A DNA stretch of 20,839 nt. Source: SAT2750 sp963581185. Lineage in GTDB: Bacteria; Planctomycetota; Planctomycetia; Pirellulales; Pirellulaceae. A program made the position numbers and the translations under genes. The notes under the pieces were generated by a model. The model searched no databases, was not told the origin of the DNA, and worked only from the letters and a program-made list of their open reading frames with translations. This document shows, in pieces, positions 8,502 to 15,760 of the stretch. Position 1 is the first letter of the stretch; each line of letters begins with the position of its first letter. The stretch covers positions 1-20,839 of the forward strand of contig CAUZOB010000075.1 of NCBI GenBank assembly GCA_963581185.1, in the 5' to 3' direction.

Positions 8502-9560
8502 TCATCTGTTTCGTCGCCAGCGTGCGGTCAAGGTCGACCAGCTGGGTGAGTCCGCCTGAGATAGTTCTGCCAATGCCGGCACACGTTCGACGACCAGCCC
8601 AAGCAGGTCGGCCACCGCCTCACCCATCTGCCAGAGTGCCTGCCGAAATCCTGCTCGCTCGGCCAGTCCCACCATTTCACGATAGCTCAAACCACCCGCC
8701 TGCCGTGACAACTCCTCGGCGCATTCTGGCCCGCGTCCTGTCTTCCGCAGGGCATAGAGTTTGACAAGTCGTCGGTTGCGGATCGCCTGGTAGCGACGAT
8801 TCTCTTTCAAGACTGCCAGCAGCAGCGGCTGATGCTGCGGCACCCAGGCGTTGGGGAAGCTGGCTGCCAATTCCCCCTGTGGCCTGCCGACGCGCATATA
8901 GTGCAGCTGGATCGGCTCGACTGGTGTGCGGGCCAGATCCGCAAGCAGCGATCGCCAGCGTAGCCCCAGCTCATTCCGACCCACATCGTGATAAGTCACC
9001 AGGTCCTGGATTGGCCGATTGCGGGGCGTGTATTTACCGTCCAGCAACTCCAGCGTGATTCCCGGCTGGACTGACTTGATCAGGCTATCGCCGACAATGT
9101 GTGCCATCCATCCGAACAGGTAAGCAAGCTGTCTTTCGCCGGGGCCGAACAGGGCCATTGCATCGCTGACGACCGCCGCGCAATAGTCCGCCAGGTGGTC
9201 CCAGGGGACGGCGTGGATTTTGGAGGTGCCATGCCAGCCAAAGACGAGGTGCGAGCGGCCATAGAAGAGCTGGTGGATCTCCCGTGGCCGAAACTGTTTT
9301 TCGCCGAACTCCAGCCTCCAGGGTCGGATTTGCCCTCCGGTCAGCGGGCTTTTCTCAATAGATGCCGTGCCATATCCAACGTCTTTGCCCGTATCGACAC
9401 AAATCGCCTCGGGCATCGTCTGGATATCGCAGCCGAGATAGGCGCCGCACAGGTAGCTGGCGTAATGCCGGTGAATCACGCCACTTATCGGCAGGTTCCT
9501 CGCCACCGCGGCTTTACCGCCCAGGACGGCGTACATCGTGTGCCCAATTATTCCGCTCAT
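8502..9560 (-). CDS. Conserved hypothetical protein; possible zinc-dependent phospholipase C-like hydrolase
   Basis: The protein has 352 residues and no signal peptide. I do not recognise it with certainty. The first half is rich in ordered His and Asp: GHTMYAVLGGKAA at the very N-terminus (H7), H30-R-H32, H104, H110, D121-H122 and WMAHIVGDSLI (H154-xxx-D158). The HxxxD in a helix, with earlier His/Asp ligands, resembles the zinc-dependent phospholipase C (PF00882)/S1-P1 nuclease fold, where a helix of the form H-x-x-x-D carries zinc ligands. A following block, TPRNRPIQDLVTYHDVG, may add another. The last 120 residues are Arg/Leu-rich and look helical. The fold call is inference. It is head to head with a membrane protein gene, sharing a gap of under 100 bases, and converges on the sulfatase with 19 bases between stops. 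A cytoplasmic or non-classically exported location is expected. Confidence 0.8.
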   Translation of the reverse strand: MSGIIGHTMYAVLGGKAAVARNLPISGVIHRHYASYLCGAYLGCDIQTMPEAICVDTGKDVGYGTASIEKSPLTGGQIRPWRLEFGEKQFRPREIHQLFYGRSHLVFGWHGTSKIHAVPWDHLADYCAAVVSDAMALFGPGERQLAYLFGWMAHIVGDSLIKSVQPGITLELLDGKYTPRNRPIQDLVTYHDVGRNELGLRWRSLLADLARTPVEPIQLHYMRVGRPQGELAASFPNAWVPQHQPLLLAVLKENRRYQAIRNRRLVKLYALRKTGRGPECAEELSRQAGGLSYREMVGLAERAGFRQALWQMGEAVADLLGLVVERVPALAELSQADSPSWSTLTARWRRNR

Positions 9561-9595
9561 GACCGGTAGGATTCCTAAAGTTATCTACGCTTTCC

Positions 9596-9603
9596 ATTAT
9601 AAT
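9596..9603. promoter_or_regulatory. Palindromic -10 box for two divergent genes
   Basis: ATTATAAT (9596-9603) is its own reverse complement, so it gives a perfect TATAAT on both strands (9598-9603 on +, 9601-9596 on -). It lies in the gap between the minus-strand gene starting at 9560 and the plus-strand membrane protein starting at about 9655, leaving leaders of roughly 30 and 45 bases. No good -35 box is visible on either side at 16-18 bases, so strength would depend on the -10 or on an activator. It is the most AT-rich point of the gap. Confidence 0.45.
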
Positions 9604-9654
9604 CCTTGGGCCAAGGCGTCGGATTTCCTGATCACATTTGTTCCTAGGCACCCA

Positions 9655-10698
9655 ATGCCTCATATCTTCGCAATACTGCTGGCTGACATAACGGAATCCC
9701 CCCCTTCCGTTCTCTTACTGGCTGCTAATGTCTCATTCATAATCGTGCTGGAGTCACTGTTACTGGCCGGCGCACTTTACAACGCCCATGGATTTCTCAA
9801 GTCATCCGAGAAGGCATGTATCGCCGATCCTGAGCAGGCCGCTTCTAGGGGTCGCATTTTTTCTCTCGTCGGATTCGTCCTTTCGCTGATCGGCGTGATA
9901 CTCCTGTACATCGCCGGTCATTCACTCATCGACGTCTTCCAGGTACTGAACGCGGTCGCCGGAGGCGGACCTCTCAGGGCCGAGCTCCAGTCGACCCACA
10001 GCAGCTTGTACATCATGAACGTCGCGGCCGTGCTGTTTTCCCTGGCAGTCTTCTTCTGGCTGCTGGGCGCGACACGGTTGGCCCGCGTATCCCAGGCCAG
10101 CTGGGCATGGAAATCGCTTGTCATTACCGGCGGCTTGGCCCTGACGGCAGGTGGCGGGTTGATTGCTTACAGCGGACTACAGGCAACTTCCGGGATCCAC
10201 AGTTTTGGAGTCGCTGACTGGCCGTCAGTGGCAGACCTCGCGCAATTAATATCCAACGGTAGCCCTGCATTTCTTTGGGGCACCACCTTCCTGGCGAGCG
10301 GAACCCTGTTGCTGTTAATCTACGTCGCCAGGGGCGTGCGGCATCAGCCAGGCCAACCCTCCGTTTCGGGTCGATTGCCATGCCACGGTTGGCTGTTCGC
10401 GGGATTGGCCCTGGCATTTTTTGCTGCAGCACACTGTGCCCTCCATTCATATTTCGCCGCAACGGAGGGACGTCGTGCCATTGGGCTGATACTGGACTCG
10501 AATGTCAGCATCAAGCCCGGTGTGTTAGGGGGAATCATCGTCCGCTTCACGCTTGCCTGGCTCTTTATCGGCATCGCATTCATCGCCTGGGGCATCGGCC
10601 AGTTGCTGACATTCCTGCCACTTGGGATTGATGGCGGCGCGGAGGTCGCGCAGTCGGACGACGCAGAAGCCGGCTCGTCAGCCCCGGACGATTCCTAG
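9655..10698 (+). CDS. Seven-helix membrane protein of unknown family
   Basis: The protein has 347 residues from the ATG at 9655. The frame is open upstream to a GTG at 9538, but that longer form would overlap the neighbouring divergent gene and swallow the likely promoter at 9596-9603, so the internal ATG is preferred; no strong ribosome site settles it. Seven hydrophobic stretches are visible at about residues 17-44, 67-92, 118-141, 152-174, 204-226, 244-268 and 290-320. The tail of about 25 residues is acidic and Ser/Asp-rich (EVAQSDDAEAGSSAPDD). A soluble loop of about 22 residues lies between helices 1 and 2. There are no heme-binding, transporter or protease motifs I recognise. It may be planctomycete-specific. 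It shares its stop with the convergent oxidoreductase gene (overlap CTAG). Confidence 0.8.
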   Translation: MPHIFAILLADITESPPSVLLLAANVSFIIVLESLLLAGALYNAHGFLKSSEKACIADPEQAASRGRIFSLVGFVLSLIGVILLYIAGHSLIDVFQVLNAVAGGGPLRAELQSTHSSLYIMNVAAVLFSLAVFFWLLGATRLARVSQASWAWKSLVITGGLALTAGGGLIAYSGLQATSGIHSFGVADWPSVADLAQLISNGSPAFLWGTTFLASGTLLLLIYVARGVRHQPGQPSVSGRLPCHGWLFAGLALAFFAAAHCALHSYFAATEGRRAIGLILDSNVSIKPGVLGGIIVRFTLAWLFIGIAFIAWGIGQLLTFLPLGIDGGAEVAQSDDAEAGSSAPDDS

Positions 10699-12035
10699 AT
10701 CAGCTTATCGACACCCGGCACGGCATGTCGCCATTCCGGTCGACCACCTTCCCAGGCCAGGTCTTTGGGATAGAGATCCAGCGTGGACGTCTTGGTAACA
10801 AAATCCCAGCTGACGAGGTCGCCGGTGTAAGCCGCCATGCGACCCATCACAGCCGTCAGGGAACTGGCCGCAGTTTCCTTTAACTCGACGATCGGTGTGC
10901 CCGCCTGGATCGAGTCGACCAGGTCACGGTGTTCCTGCCGATAGGCGGCTCCGATATCACCCTTCATCGACCAGATTTCCTTGCCATCGCGATCAAAGAT
11001 CTGCGACCCGCGGCTGATCGCATGGATCACCGCAGTTGCTTCGGTTCCATAGATCACGTTCCCGTTGTCGCCACGCGTGCCAGGAATCTGGCGGCACATG
11101 AAGGACAGAATCTTGTTGCCGGGATAACGATAATCCAATGAGATGTTGTCCCACATCTCACTATCCTCGGGCCGCGTAAAACGACCGCCGGACCCGTAAG
11201 CAGATTCCGGAGGACCCTGCATGACCCAGTTGATGGTGTCAATATTGTGCACTGCCTGTTCGGTGATCTGGTCGCCCGAGAGCCAGACAAAGTGCATCCA
11301 GTTATTCAACTGGTATTCGGTATCACTCATGCCGTCCTTGCGAGGGCGATACCAGATGCCACTTGAGCAATAGCGAGTCGTGGCGCTCACGATGTCGCCA
11401 ATTTCCCCGGCGTGAATCTTCTTGATCGCCTCGATGTAATTCGGCTGACGACGATACTGGGTACCGGTCACAATTGCCGTCCCATTCGCCTCTGCCTTTT
11501 CGTGAGCATCGACACAGACACGATAGCCCGCCGGATCGACGCAGCTCGGCTTCTCAGCAAACACATGTTTGCCAGCTTCCACAGCTTCGGAGATATGGTA
11601 GGGGCGAAAGCCGGGCGAGGTGGTCAGCAGGACGAGATCAACATCCTTGTCCGCGAGCACCTTCTTGTAGCCTTCCAGGCCGCCGTGGATTTTATTGGCT
11701 TCGACGGCGACTTTCTTGCCGTGTCGCTGAGCCATACCGGCTCGCAAACGCTCACACTTGGCAGGATAGAGGTCAGCCATGGCGACCAGCCGGACATTTT
11801 CGTTGATGGTCAGGTTGTCGTTGGTGGCACCACCGCCGCGGCCACCGCAGCCGATGACGCCGATTCGAACTGGCTCGCCAGCCTTGGCTTTTGTTTGCGA
11901 GTGGACCTGGTGGGTCGCAGTCAAACTGACTGCGGCTGCGGTCGAGATGGCCGTTCCCGTGCGCAGGAAATCTCTACGATTTGAGTTCTTCTGCTGGGAC
12001 CTGCTTTTTGAATTCTGGTCGAACGACATATCCAT
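10695..12035 (-). CDS. Gfo/Idh/MocA family oxidoreductase, Tat-exported
   Basis: The protein has 446 residues from the ATG at 12035. The frame runs further upstream, but AAGGTGG sits just before this ATG, and the N-terminus then forms a proper twin-arginine signal, NRRDFLRTGTAIS (R20-R21), ending near HQVHSQ. The Rossmann domain follows: VRIGVIGCGGRGGG (about 56-69) for NAD(P), then LVAMADLYP, and VFAEKPSCVD with the conserved E-K-P. The C-terminal Gfo/Idh/MocA domain includes TEQAVHNIDTINWVM, with the catalytic-type His-Asn-x-Asp region. Family knowledge: members oxidise or reduce sugars, inositols or glycosides. Exported, cofactor-carrying versions are common in planctomycetes near sulfatases and ThuA genes, which fits the window. 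The Tat route suggests that the protein leaves folded with NAD(P) bound. The substrate is unknown. It is divergent from the HEAT-repeat gene. Confidence 0.95.
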   Translation of the reverse strand: MDMSFDQNSKSRSQQKNSNRRDFLRTGTAISTAAAVSLTATHQVHSQTKAKAGEPVRIGVIGCGGRGGGATNDNLTINENVRLVAMADLYPAKCERLRAGMAQRHGKKVAVEANKIHGGLEGYKKVLADKDVDLVLLTTSPGFRPYHISEAVEAGKHVFAEKPSCVDPAGYRVCVDAHEKAEANGTAIVTGTQYRRQPNYIEAIKKIHAGEIGDIVSATTRYCSSGIWYRPRKDGMSDTEYQLNNWMHFVWLSGDQITEQAVHNIDTINWVMQGPPESAYGSGGRFTRPEDSEMWDNISLDYRYPGNKILSFMCRQIPGTRGDNGNVIYGTEATAVIHAISRGSQIFDRDGKEIWSMKGDIGAAYRQEHRDLVDSIQAGTPIVELKETAASSLTAVMGRMAAYTGDLVSWDFVTKTSTLDLYPKDLAWEGGRPEWRHAVPGVDKLI

Positions 12036-12037
12036 TC

Positions 12038-12044
12038 CCACCTT
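12038..12044 (-). promoter_or_regulatory. Ribosome binding site fixing the oxidoreductase start
   Basis: On the minus strand AAGGTGG ends two bases before the ATG at 12035 and eight bases before the in-frame ATG at 12029. It decides against the much longer upstream frame. Which of the two ATGs is used (M-D-M-S) is open, and makes a difference of two residues. Confidence 0.55.
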
Positions 12045-12081
12045 AGTAACTGGGTCTCGGTACTGCGCAATCGGCATCGTG

Positions 12082-12110
12082 TCTATCGTAAACTGTACAT
12101 TGTTCCGCGT
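12082..12110 (-). promoter_or_regulatory. Weak candidate promoter of the oxidoreductase gene
   Basis: On the minus strand TCGACG (12110-12105) and TACGAT (12087-12082) are 17 bases apart, 47 bases before the start at 12035. Each box matches the sigma70 consensus at four of six bases, so this is only suggestive. Confidence 0.22.
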
Positions 12111-12202
12111 CGACAGATATTGAAACTGAATCAGTGGCCGCGGTGTCGCAGGCAATAAACCCCCTTTTTTTGTCCCTGTCCGAAGGGTGTCTGCGTCGTA
12201 TA

Positions 12203-12832
12203 ATGGCAGTAATGAATCGTCGCACCACAAAGATTGTCGGGACGCTTGCCATTCTTGGACTGGCCCTGCCCTTGTTGGCTGTCGATCGCAACCAGCCACA
12301 GATTTCCAGTGCCAAGCTTCAATCGCCGAAAATTGAACACCTGGCAAGCTTCATGTCCGCCCTACGGGGTTGTGAAAAATGTTCTGCCAGCCACACTCCG
12401 GCCGGCGACTCGCTAGTAAAGCTTGGTAAACCCGCCGCTTCACCGATTACCCGCCGGCTGGAGGGAACGACAAAATGGTGGATCCGGACTGAGTGCGTGC
12501 ACTTGCTTGGCCTGATTGGTCCTGACGCGAAGCATGAGTTGCCGGCACTGGAAGCAGAGTTAGCGAAGATTCGTCACCCGATCCCTTCCCGCTATGGCAG
12601 ACTGGCGGTGTTAGCTATTCGCCAGGACGTCGCAGGCCTCGCCGCTGCCCTCGATGAACGCCAGTCGCCGATAAGTGCCTTTGCCCTGGAGTTGCTGGGA
12701 CGGATGGGTCCGCGAGCTAAAGCGGCTCTGCCCGCGTTACAAACCTATCTGCAGAAACACCCTGCTGGCGACCGTTATCATCCGCTGGCTGTGGAAGTGA
12801 TTGAGCGCATCGACAGCCTAGAAAACCGCTAA
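12203..12832 (+). CDS. Small exported HEAT-repeat protein
   Basis: The protein has 209 residues from the ATG at 12203, or 206 from the ATG at 12212; the frame could also begin at a GTG at 12134. The later starts are preferred because they place a basic stretch (NRRTTK) before a hydrophobic core and give a normal signal peptide ending near LPLLA. No ribosome site decides. The mature part has two recognisable HEAT-like helical pairs: VHLLGLIGPDAKHELPALEA and ALELLGRMGPRAKAALPALQ, with the 'G..A..a.paL' pattern. A CxxC pair, C57-E-K-C60, sits before the repeats. Family knowledge: HEAT repeats mediate protein-protein contacts, and exported versions are common in planctomycetes, often beside cytochrome-like modules. 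No enzymatic motif is seen, so a binding role outside the cytoplasm is likely. It is divergent from the oxidoreductase and 119 bases before the propeller operon. Confidence 0.82.
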   Translation: MAVMNRRTTKIVGTLAILGLALPLLAVDRNQPQISSAKLQSPKIEHLASFMSALRGCEKCSASHTPAGDSLVKLGKPAASPITRRLEGTTKWWIRTECVHLLGLIGPDAKHELPALEAELAKIRHPIPSRYGRLAVLAIRQDVAGLAAALDERQSPISAFALELLGRMGPRAKAALPALQTYLQKHPAGDRYHPLAVEVIERIDSLENR

Positions 12833-12854
12833 CCTGAATGCGGGCGTTAATCGC

Positions 12855-12883
12855 TGGACCGCTCGTCTCACTGGCGGTATCTT
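12855..12883 (+). promoter_or_regulatory. Candidate promoter of the propeller/lipoprotein/VanZ operon
   Basis: TGGACC (12855-12860) and TATCTT (12878-12883) are 17 bases apart in the 119-base gap before the gene at 12952. Both are four-of-six matches. The leader would be about 60 bases. This is a pattern match only. Confidence 0.27.
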
Positions 12884-12951
12884 GAGGATCGACACGGGAG
12901 GGGACTCTCGCTCGGCTAATTCGCACACAACCTGCGGCAAGGACCAAGAAC

Positions 12952-14118
12952 ATGAAGAAGTACGCATTTGCAACCATCACCGTCATCGCCCTGACATTGT
13001 TGCTCGGGCAACTGAACGGACCGAAGGACAACTCGCAGGCCGCGGCGCCAGAAAAGAAATCAGTCGCGTTGCTGGCCAATGTCCAGGATGGCAACCCCGA
13101 ATTCAGCCGGATTGGACGGATGAGTTTTGGCCCGCAGGGCATTCTGCTGATTGCCGATCCCGGTGCCGCTGCTGTGGTCGCAATTGATACCGGAGACAAG
13201 GGTCCGGTGCTGAAGTTAAAGAAGCGTGTTGATCAAGTTGACCTGCTGGTAGACGGTGCTCTTGGCGCCGAACCGGGTGGTTCGGCAATTGTAGATATGG
13301 CGGTCAACCCGGCGAGCGGCCTGATCTACCTGTCGGTTCATCGCAAGCAGGATAACAAGTACGCCATCCTGACGGTCAACGCTGACGGCAAGATCGGCGT
13401 GCTGGACCTGGACAAGGCACGCTACGTCAAGATTCCGCTGCCGCAAACCGAGCAGGTTCGCATCCGCAATATTACCGGTGTCGAGTTTGCCAAGAACCGC
13501 GTGCTGGCGGCCGGGCAATCCAACGAGGAGTTTGCCAGCAAGATCTTCTCCCTGCCGCTGCCGCTGACGCACGGCAAGACTGCCAACATCTTCAGCACCG
13601 AGACTTTCCATGTTGCCCACAACCGCTGGGAAACAAAAGCTCCAATCCAGTCCTTCGTGCCCTTCGAGGACAATGGCAAGAGTTACGTCGTCGGTTCGTT
13701 CAACTGCACTCCGATTGCTCGCTTCCCGATCGACAATCTCAAGTCGGGGGCCCAGATCAAGGGAACCAGTGTTGTCGAACTTGGTTCGGGAAACCGCCCC
13801 ATCGACATGTTCACTTACAAGCGTGACGGCAAGCAGTGGCTGATCACCAACACTGATCGCTTCCATCACGAGAGAAAACCACTCGGTCCCAGCCAGTACT
13901 GGGGTGTACGAGTTGATATGTCCTACCTGGCGGAAGCTGAAAACGTCAACGAGGAAGCGGCTCGTCGTCTGGTCAGCGAGAAGGCCGGCCCCGAGGGCAT
14001 TGAAGTTGTCGAGGAGCTGTTCTTTGCCAAGCACGTTGACAAGCTGAATGACAACGAGATGGTTGTCCTGCGTGATAACAAGGGACACCTCGACCTCGAG
14101 ATTTCCAAGCTGCCCTAG
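12952..14118 (+). CDS. Secreted beta-propeller-like protein, unknown function
   Basis: The protein has 388 residues and starts with a Sec signal peptide (KK, hydrophobic run, cleavage near residue 33). The mature part has repeated short beta-strand units resembling a WD40/YVTN-type or SMP-30-like propeller: MSFGPQGILLIADPGAAAVVAIDTG, VDMAVNPASGLIYLSVHR, ILTVNADGKIGVLDLD, ITGVEFAKNRVLAAG, VPFEDNGKSYVVGSF and IDMFTYKRDGKQWLITNTD. I see about five to six such units but no catalytic motif. The C-terminal region, about 325-375, is acidic and helical (NVNEEAARRLVSEKAGPEG). The exact family is not recognised. Two bases separate its stop from the next start, so it heads an operon with an Ig-like lipoprotein and a VanZ protein, pointing to a role in the cell envelope. 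A reading frame on the opposite strand is only a shadow. Confidence 0.85.
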   Translation: MKKYAFATITVIALTLLLGQLNGPKDNSQAAAPEKKSVALLANVQDGNPEFSRIGRMSFGPQGILLIADPGAAAVVAIDTGDKGPVLKLKKRVDQVDLLVDGALGAEPGGSAIVDMAVNPASGLIYLSVHRKQDNKYAILTVNADGKIGVLDLDKARYVKIPLPQTEQVRIRNITGVEFAKNRVLAAGQSNEEFASKIFSLPLPLTHGKTANIFSTETFHVAHNRWETKAPIQSFVPFEDNGKSYVVGSFNCTPIARFPIDNLKSGAQIKGTSVVELGSGNRPIDMFTYKRDGKQWLITNTDRFHHERKPLGPSQYWGVRVDMSYLAEAENVNEEAARRLVSEKAGPEGIEVVEELFFAKHVDKLNDNEMVVLRDNKGHLDLEISKLP

Positions 14119-14120
14119 CC

Positions 14121-15323
14121 GTGCTGTTATCCCAGCATACAAAACGTCCGGTCCGCACTCTCCTGGCGGCAGCCTGCCTGCTGCTAGGGGTGCTCTGCGG
14201 ATGTGACCGGCCGCCAACCGCCAGACCGTCATTCTCAGTCGATGGCGATGGCGCGGTGATTGCTCACATCTCCTTTGAGAACCTGCCTCTACAGGTTCAG
14301 CTCAGTCAGCAGAGCGACTGGGGTGAGGCGGTTCAGCTATCGTGCCTGGACACTGAAGGACAGCCCGGGCCGGCCTTGTTGTCCAGCATCACGGTCGAGC
14401 CCAACCAGGTCACGTTGACACCAACGTTTAGTCTCTTGCCTGGAAGATCTTACCTGCTGACTTTCGACCCGCAGCCGATTGCAGAGCTGGCGCCGCTGCT
14501 GGCCGCCGTCCAGCTACGGCATGACCTGCCAGCGAACGACCTGGCGCCGGCTCCGACCATCACCGCCATCTTTCCGTCCATCGACAGACTGCCATCCAAT
14601 CACCTCAAGTTCTACCTTGTCTTTTCAGAACCGATGCAGCAGGGTGAGATCTGGGACAACTTCTCGCTTCGCGATCTGACCGAGAACAAGCCCGTTGCGC
14701 GTCCCTTTCGGCACACCGAACTCTGGTCAGAGGACAATTGTCAACTGACGCTCTGGTTCCACCCCGGCCGACAGAAAACGGGCGTCAACCTGAACGTCGA
14801 ACTTGGTGCGATTCTGACCAAGGGTCATCGTTACCGCCTGTCGATCGATGGCGGCTGGCTATCTCAAAGAGGGACGGCACTGGGCGAAACTGTGAACAAG
14901 GATTTTCAGGCTGGCCCCGCGGATCATCAGCAACCCAGGATTACTGACTGGCAACTCGACATTCCCGACGCCGGTACGCGGCAGCCGCTCCGCATCACAT
15001 TTGATAAGTCACTGGATTGGGCCTTATCCAGAAGCGTGATCCAGCTCCGGCATCGCTCGGCCAGCGACATCCAGACCGTGGTCTTCTTCAACAGCAACCT
15101 TGGCCCGTTGCAACGGACGCTCGAACTGGAACCCCTCGTCGCCTGGAAGCCTGGCGCGTACGAGCTTGTTGCCAGGGGCATACTTGAGGACCTCGCCGGC
15201 AATAGCCTGGATCGGCCATTTGAAGTTGACGTTTCGGATGCTGCAGAGCCGATCAACGCTCCAAGCCAGGATCATCTGCTGCCCTTCACGATTACAACTC
15301 CAGCCGCAGCGGGCCAGCGTTAG
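14121..15323 (+). CDS. Lipoprotein with Ig-like (Big_5-type) domains
   Basis: The protein has 400 residues and begins at a GTG two bases after the previous stop. The N-terminus is a lipoprotein signal: KRP, then a hydrophobic stretch, with lipobox L25-C26-G27-C28 and acylation expected at C28. At least two Ig-like repeats follow: about 144-265, beginning PTITAIFPSIDRLPSNHLKF and containing YLVFSEPMQ, which is the Big_5 hallmark (F-S-E-P-M); and about 271-375, beginning PRITDWQLDIPDAG and containing LRITFDKSLDWAL and the closing YELVARGILEDLAGNSL. The first 115 residues after the lipobox may be a further beta domain. Family knowledge: Big_5 domains are structural or adhesive modules on envelope proteins. 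It should be anchored to a membrane by lipid, beside the secreted propeller and the VanZ protein. The start codon is uncertain to a few residues, as GTG is used and no ribosome site is obvious. Confidence 0.85.
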   Translation: MLLSQHTKRPVRTLLAAACLLLGVLCGCDRPPTARPSFSVDGDGAVIAHISFENLPLQVQLSQQSDWGEAVQLSCLDTEGQPGPALLSSITVEPNQVTLTPTFSLLPGRSYLLTFDPQPIAELAPLLAAVQLRHDLPANDLAPAPTITAIFPSIDRLPSNHLKFYLVFSEPMQQGEIWDNFSLRDLTENKPVARPFRHTELWSEDNCQLTLWFHPGRQKTGVNLNVELGAILTKGHRYRLSIDGGWLSQRGTALGETVNKDFQAGPADHQQPRITDWQLDIPDAGTRQPLRITFDKSLDWALSRSVIQLRHRSASDIQTVVFFNSNLGPLQRTLELEPLVAWKPGAYELVARGILEDLAGNSLDRPFEVDVSDAAEPINAPSQDHLLPFTITTPAAAGQR

Positions 15324-15325
15324 CA

Positions 15326-15760
15326 ATGAACGAGGCACTCCACGGCCACACAAGTTTTGTTGTTCGGACGGGTCGCATCTTCTCGCTGGTTTACCTGGCA
15401 ACTCTCACCTGGCTGCTGTTCACGCCACGACCATTCGCCATCCTCAGCGGCAGCCTGGGCGATTCCGCGGAGCACATACAAGCGACAGTATCTGATCACG
15501 TCCTGCATGCCGGCGCATTCCTGCTGCTTTCACTTCTCCTGTTGACGTTTTTTCGGCGGCCAACGGGCGGCCCGCGATTGTGCCTGTCATTCGCGATCAC
15601 GGGATACGCGATCGTTGCGGAGGTCGCACACAACTGGATTCCGATGCGTTCCTTCCAATGGAGCGACCTGGCGGCGAACCTGGCCGGCATCCTGATCGGT
15701 TCACTGGCCTGTCAGCTGCTGCTGTCGAAGCTGGCATTGTTCAAGTCGGCGGGCAGCTGA
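15326..15760 (+). CDS. VanZ-family membrane protein
   Basis: The protein has 144 residues with four hydrophobic segments at about 18-34, 55-75, 84-99 and 115-136. It shows the VanZ-type pattern: SDHVLHAGAFLLL, with the D-x-x-x-H sequence that starts helix 2, and AEVAHNWIPMRSFQWSDLAANLAG, matching the family's 'E-x-x-Q...R..s..Dl.aN..G' motif with the usual Gln replaced by His. Family knowledge: VanZ itself raises teicoplanin resistance in enterococci, but most VanZ-like proteins are membrane proteins of unclear function in envelope biology; no resistance is implied. It starts two bases after the lipoprotein stop, so it is the third gene of the operon. Its stop (15758-15760) directly touches the stop of the convergent aminotransferase. 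Confidence 0.88.
   Translation: MNEALHGHTSFVVRTGRIFSLVYLATLTWLLFTPRPFAILSGSLGDSAEHIQATVSDHVLHAGAFLLLSLLLLTFFRRPTGGPRLCLSFAITGYAIVAEVAHNWIPMRSFQWSDLAANLAGILIGSLACQLLLSKLALFKSAGS

Noticed and set aside
11412..11984. 190-codon open frame on the plus strand opposite the oxidoreductase
   Set aside because: The minus strand encodes the Rossmann and Gfo/Idh/MocA motifs; the plus frame is a shadow.
12036..12347. N-terminal extension of the oxidoreductase frame upstream of 12035
   Set aside because: The added residues precede the twin-arginine signal, look random, overlap the HEAT-repeat gene, and a ribosome site supports the start at 12035.
13216..14232. 338-codon open frame on the minus strand opposite the propeller gene
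   Set aside because: It is antisense to a gene with signal peptide and repeated beta units. Its composition is that of a codon-bias shadow, and it overlaps the next operon gene.
15326..15760. VanZ protein as an antibiotic-resistance gene
   Set aside because: No vanHAX or regulatory genes are present. VanZ-like domains are widespread envelope proteins, so resistance cannot be inferred.
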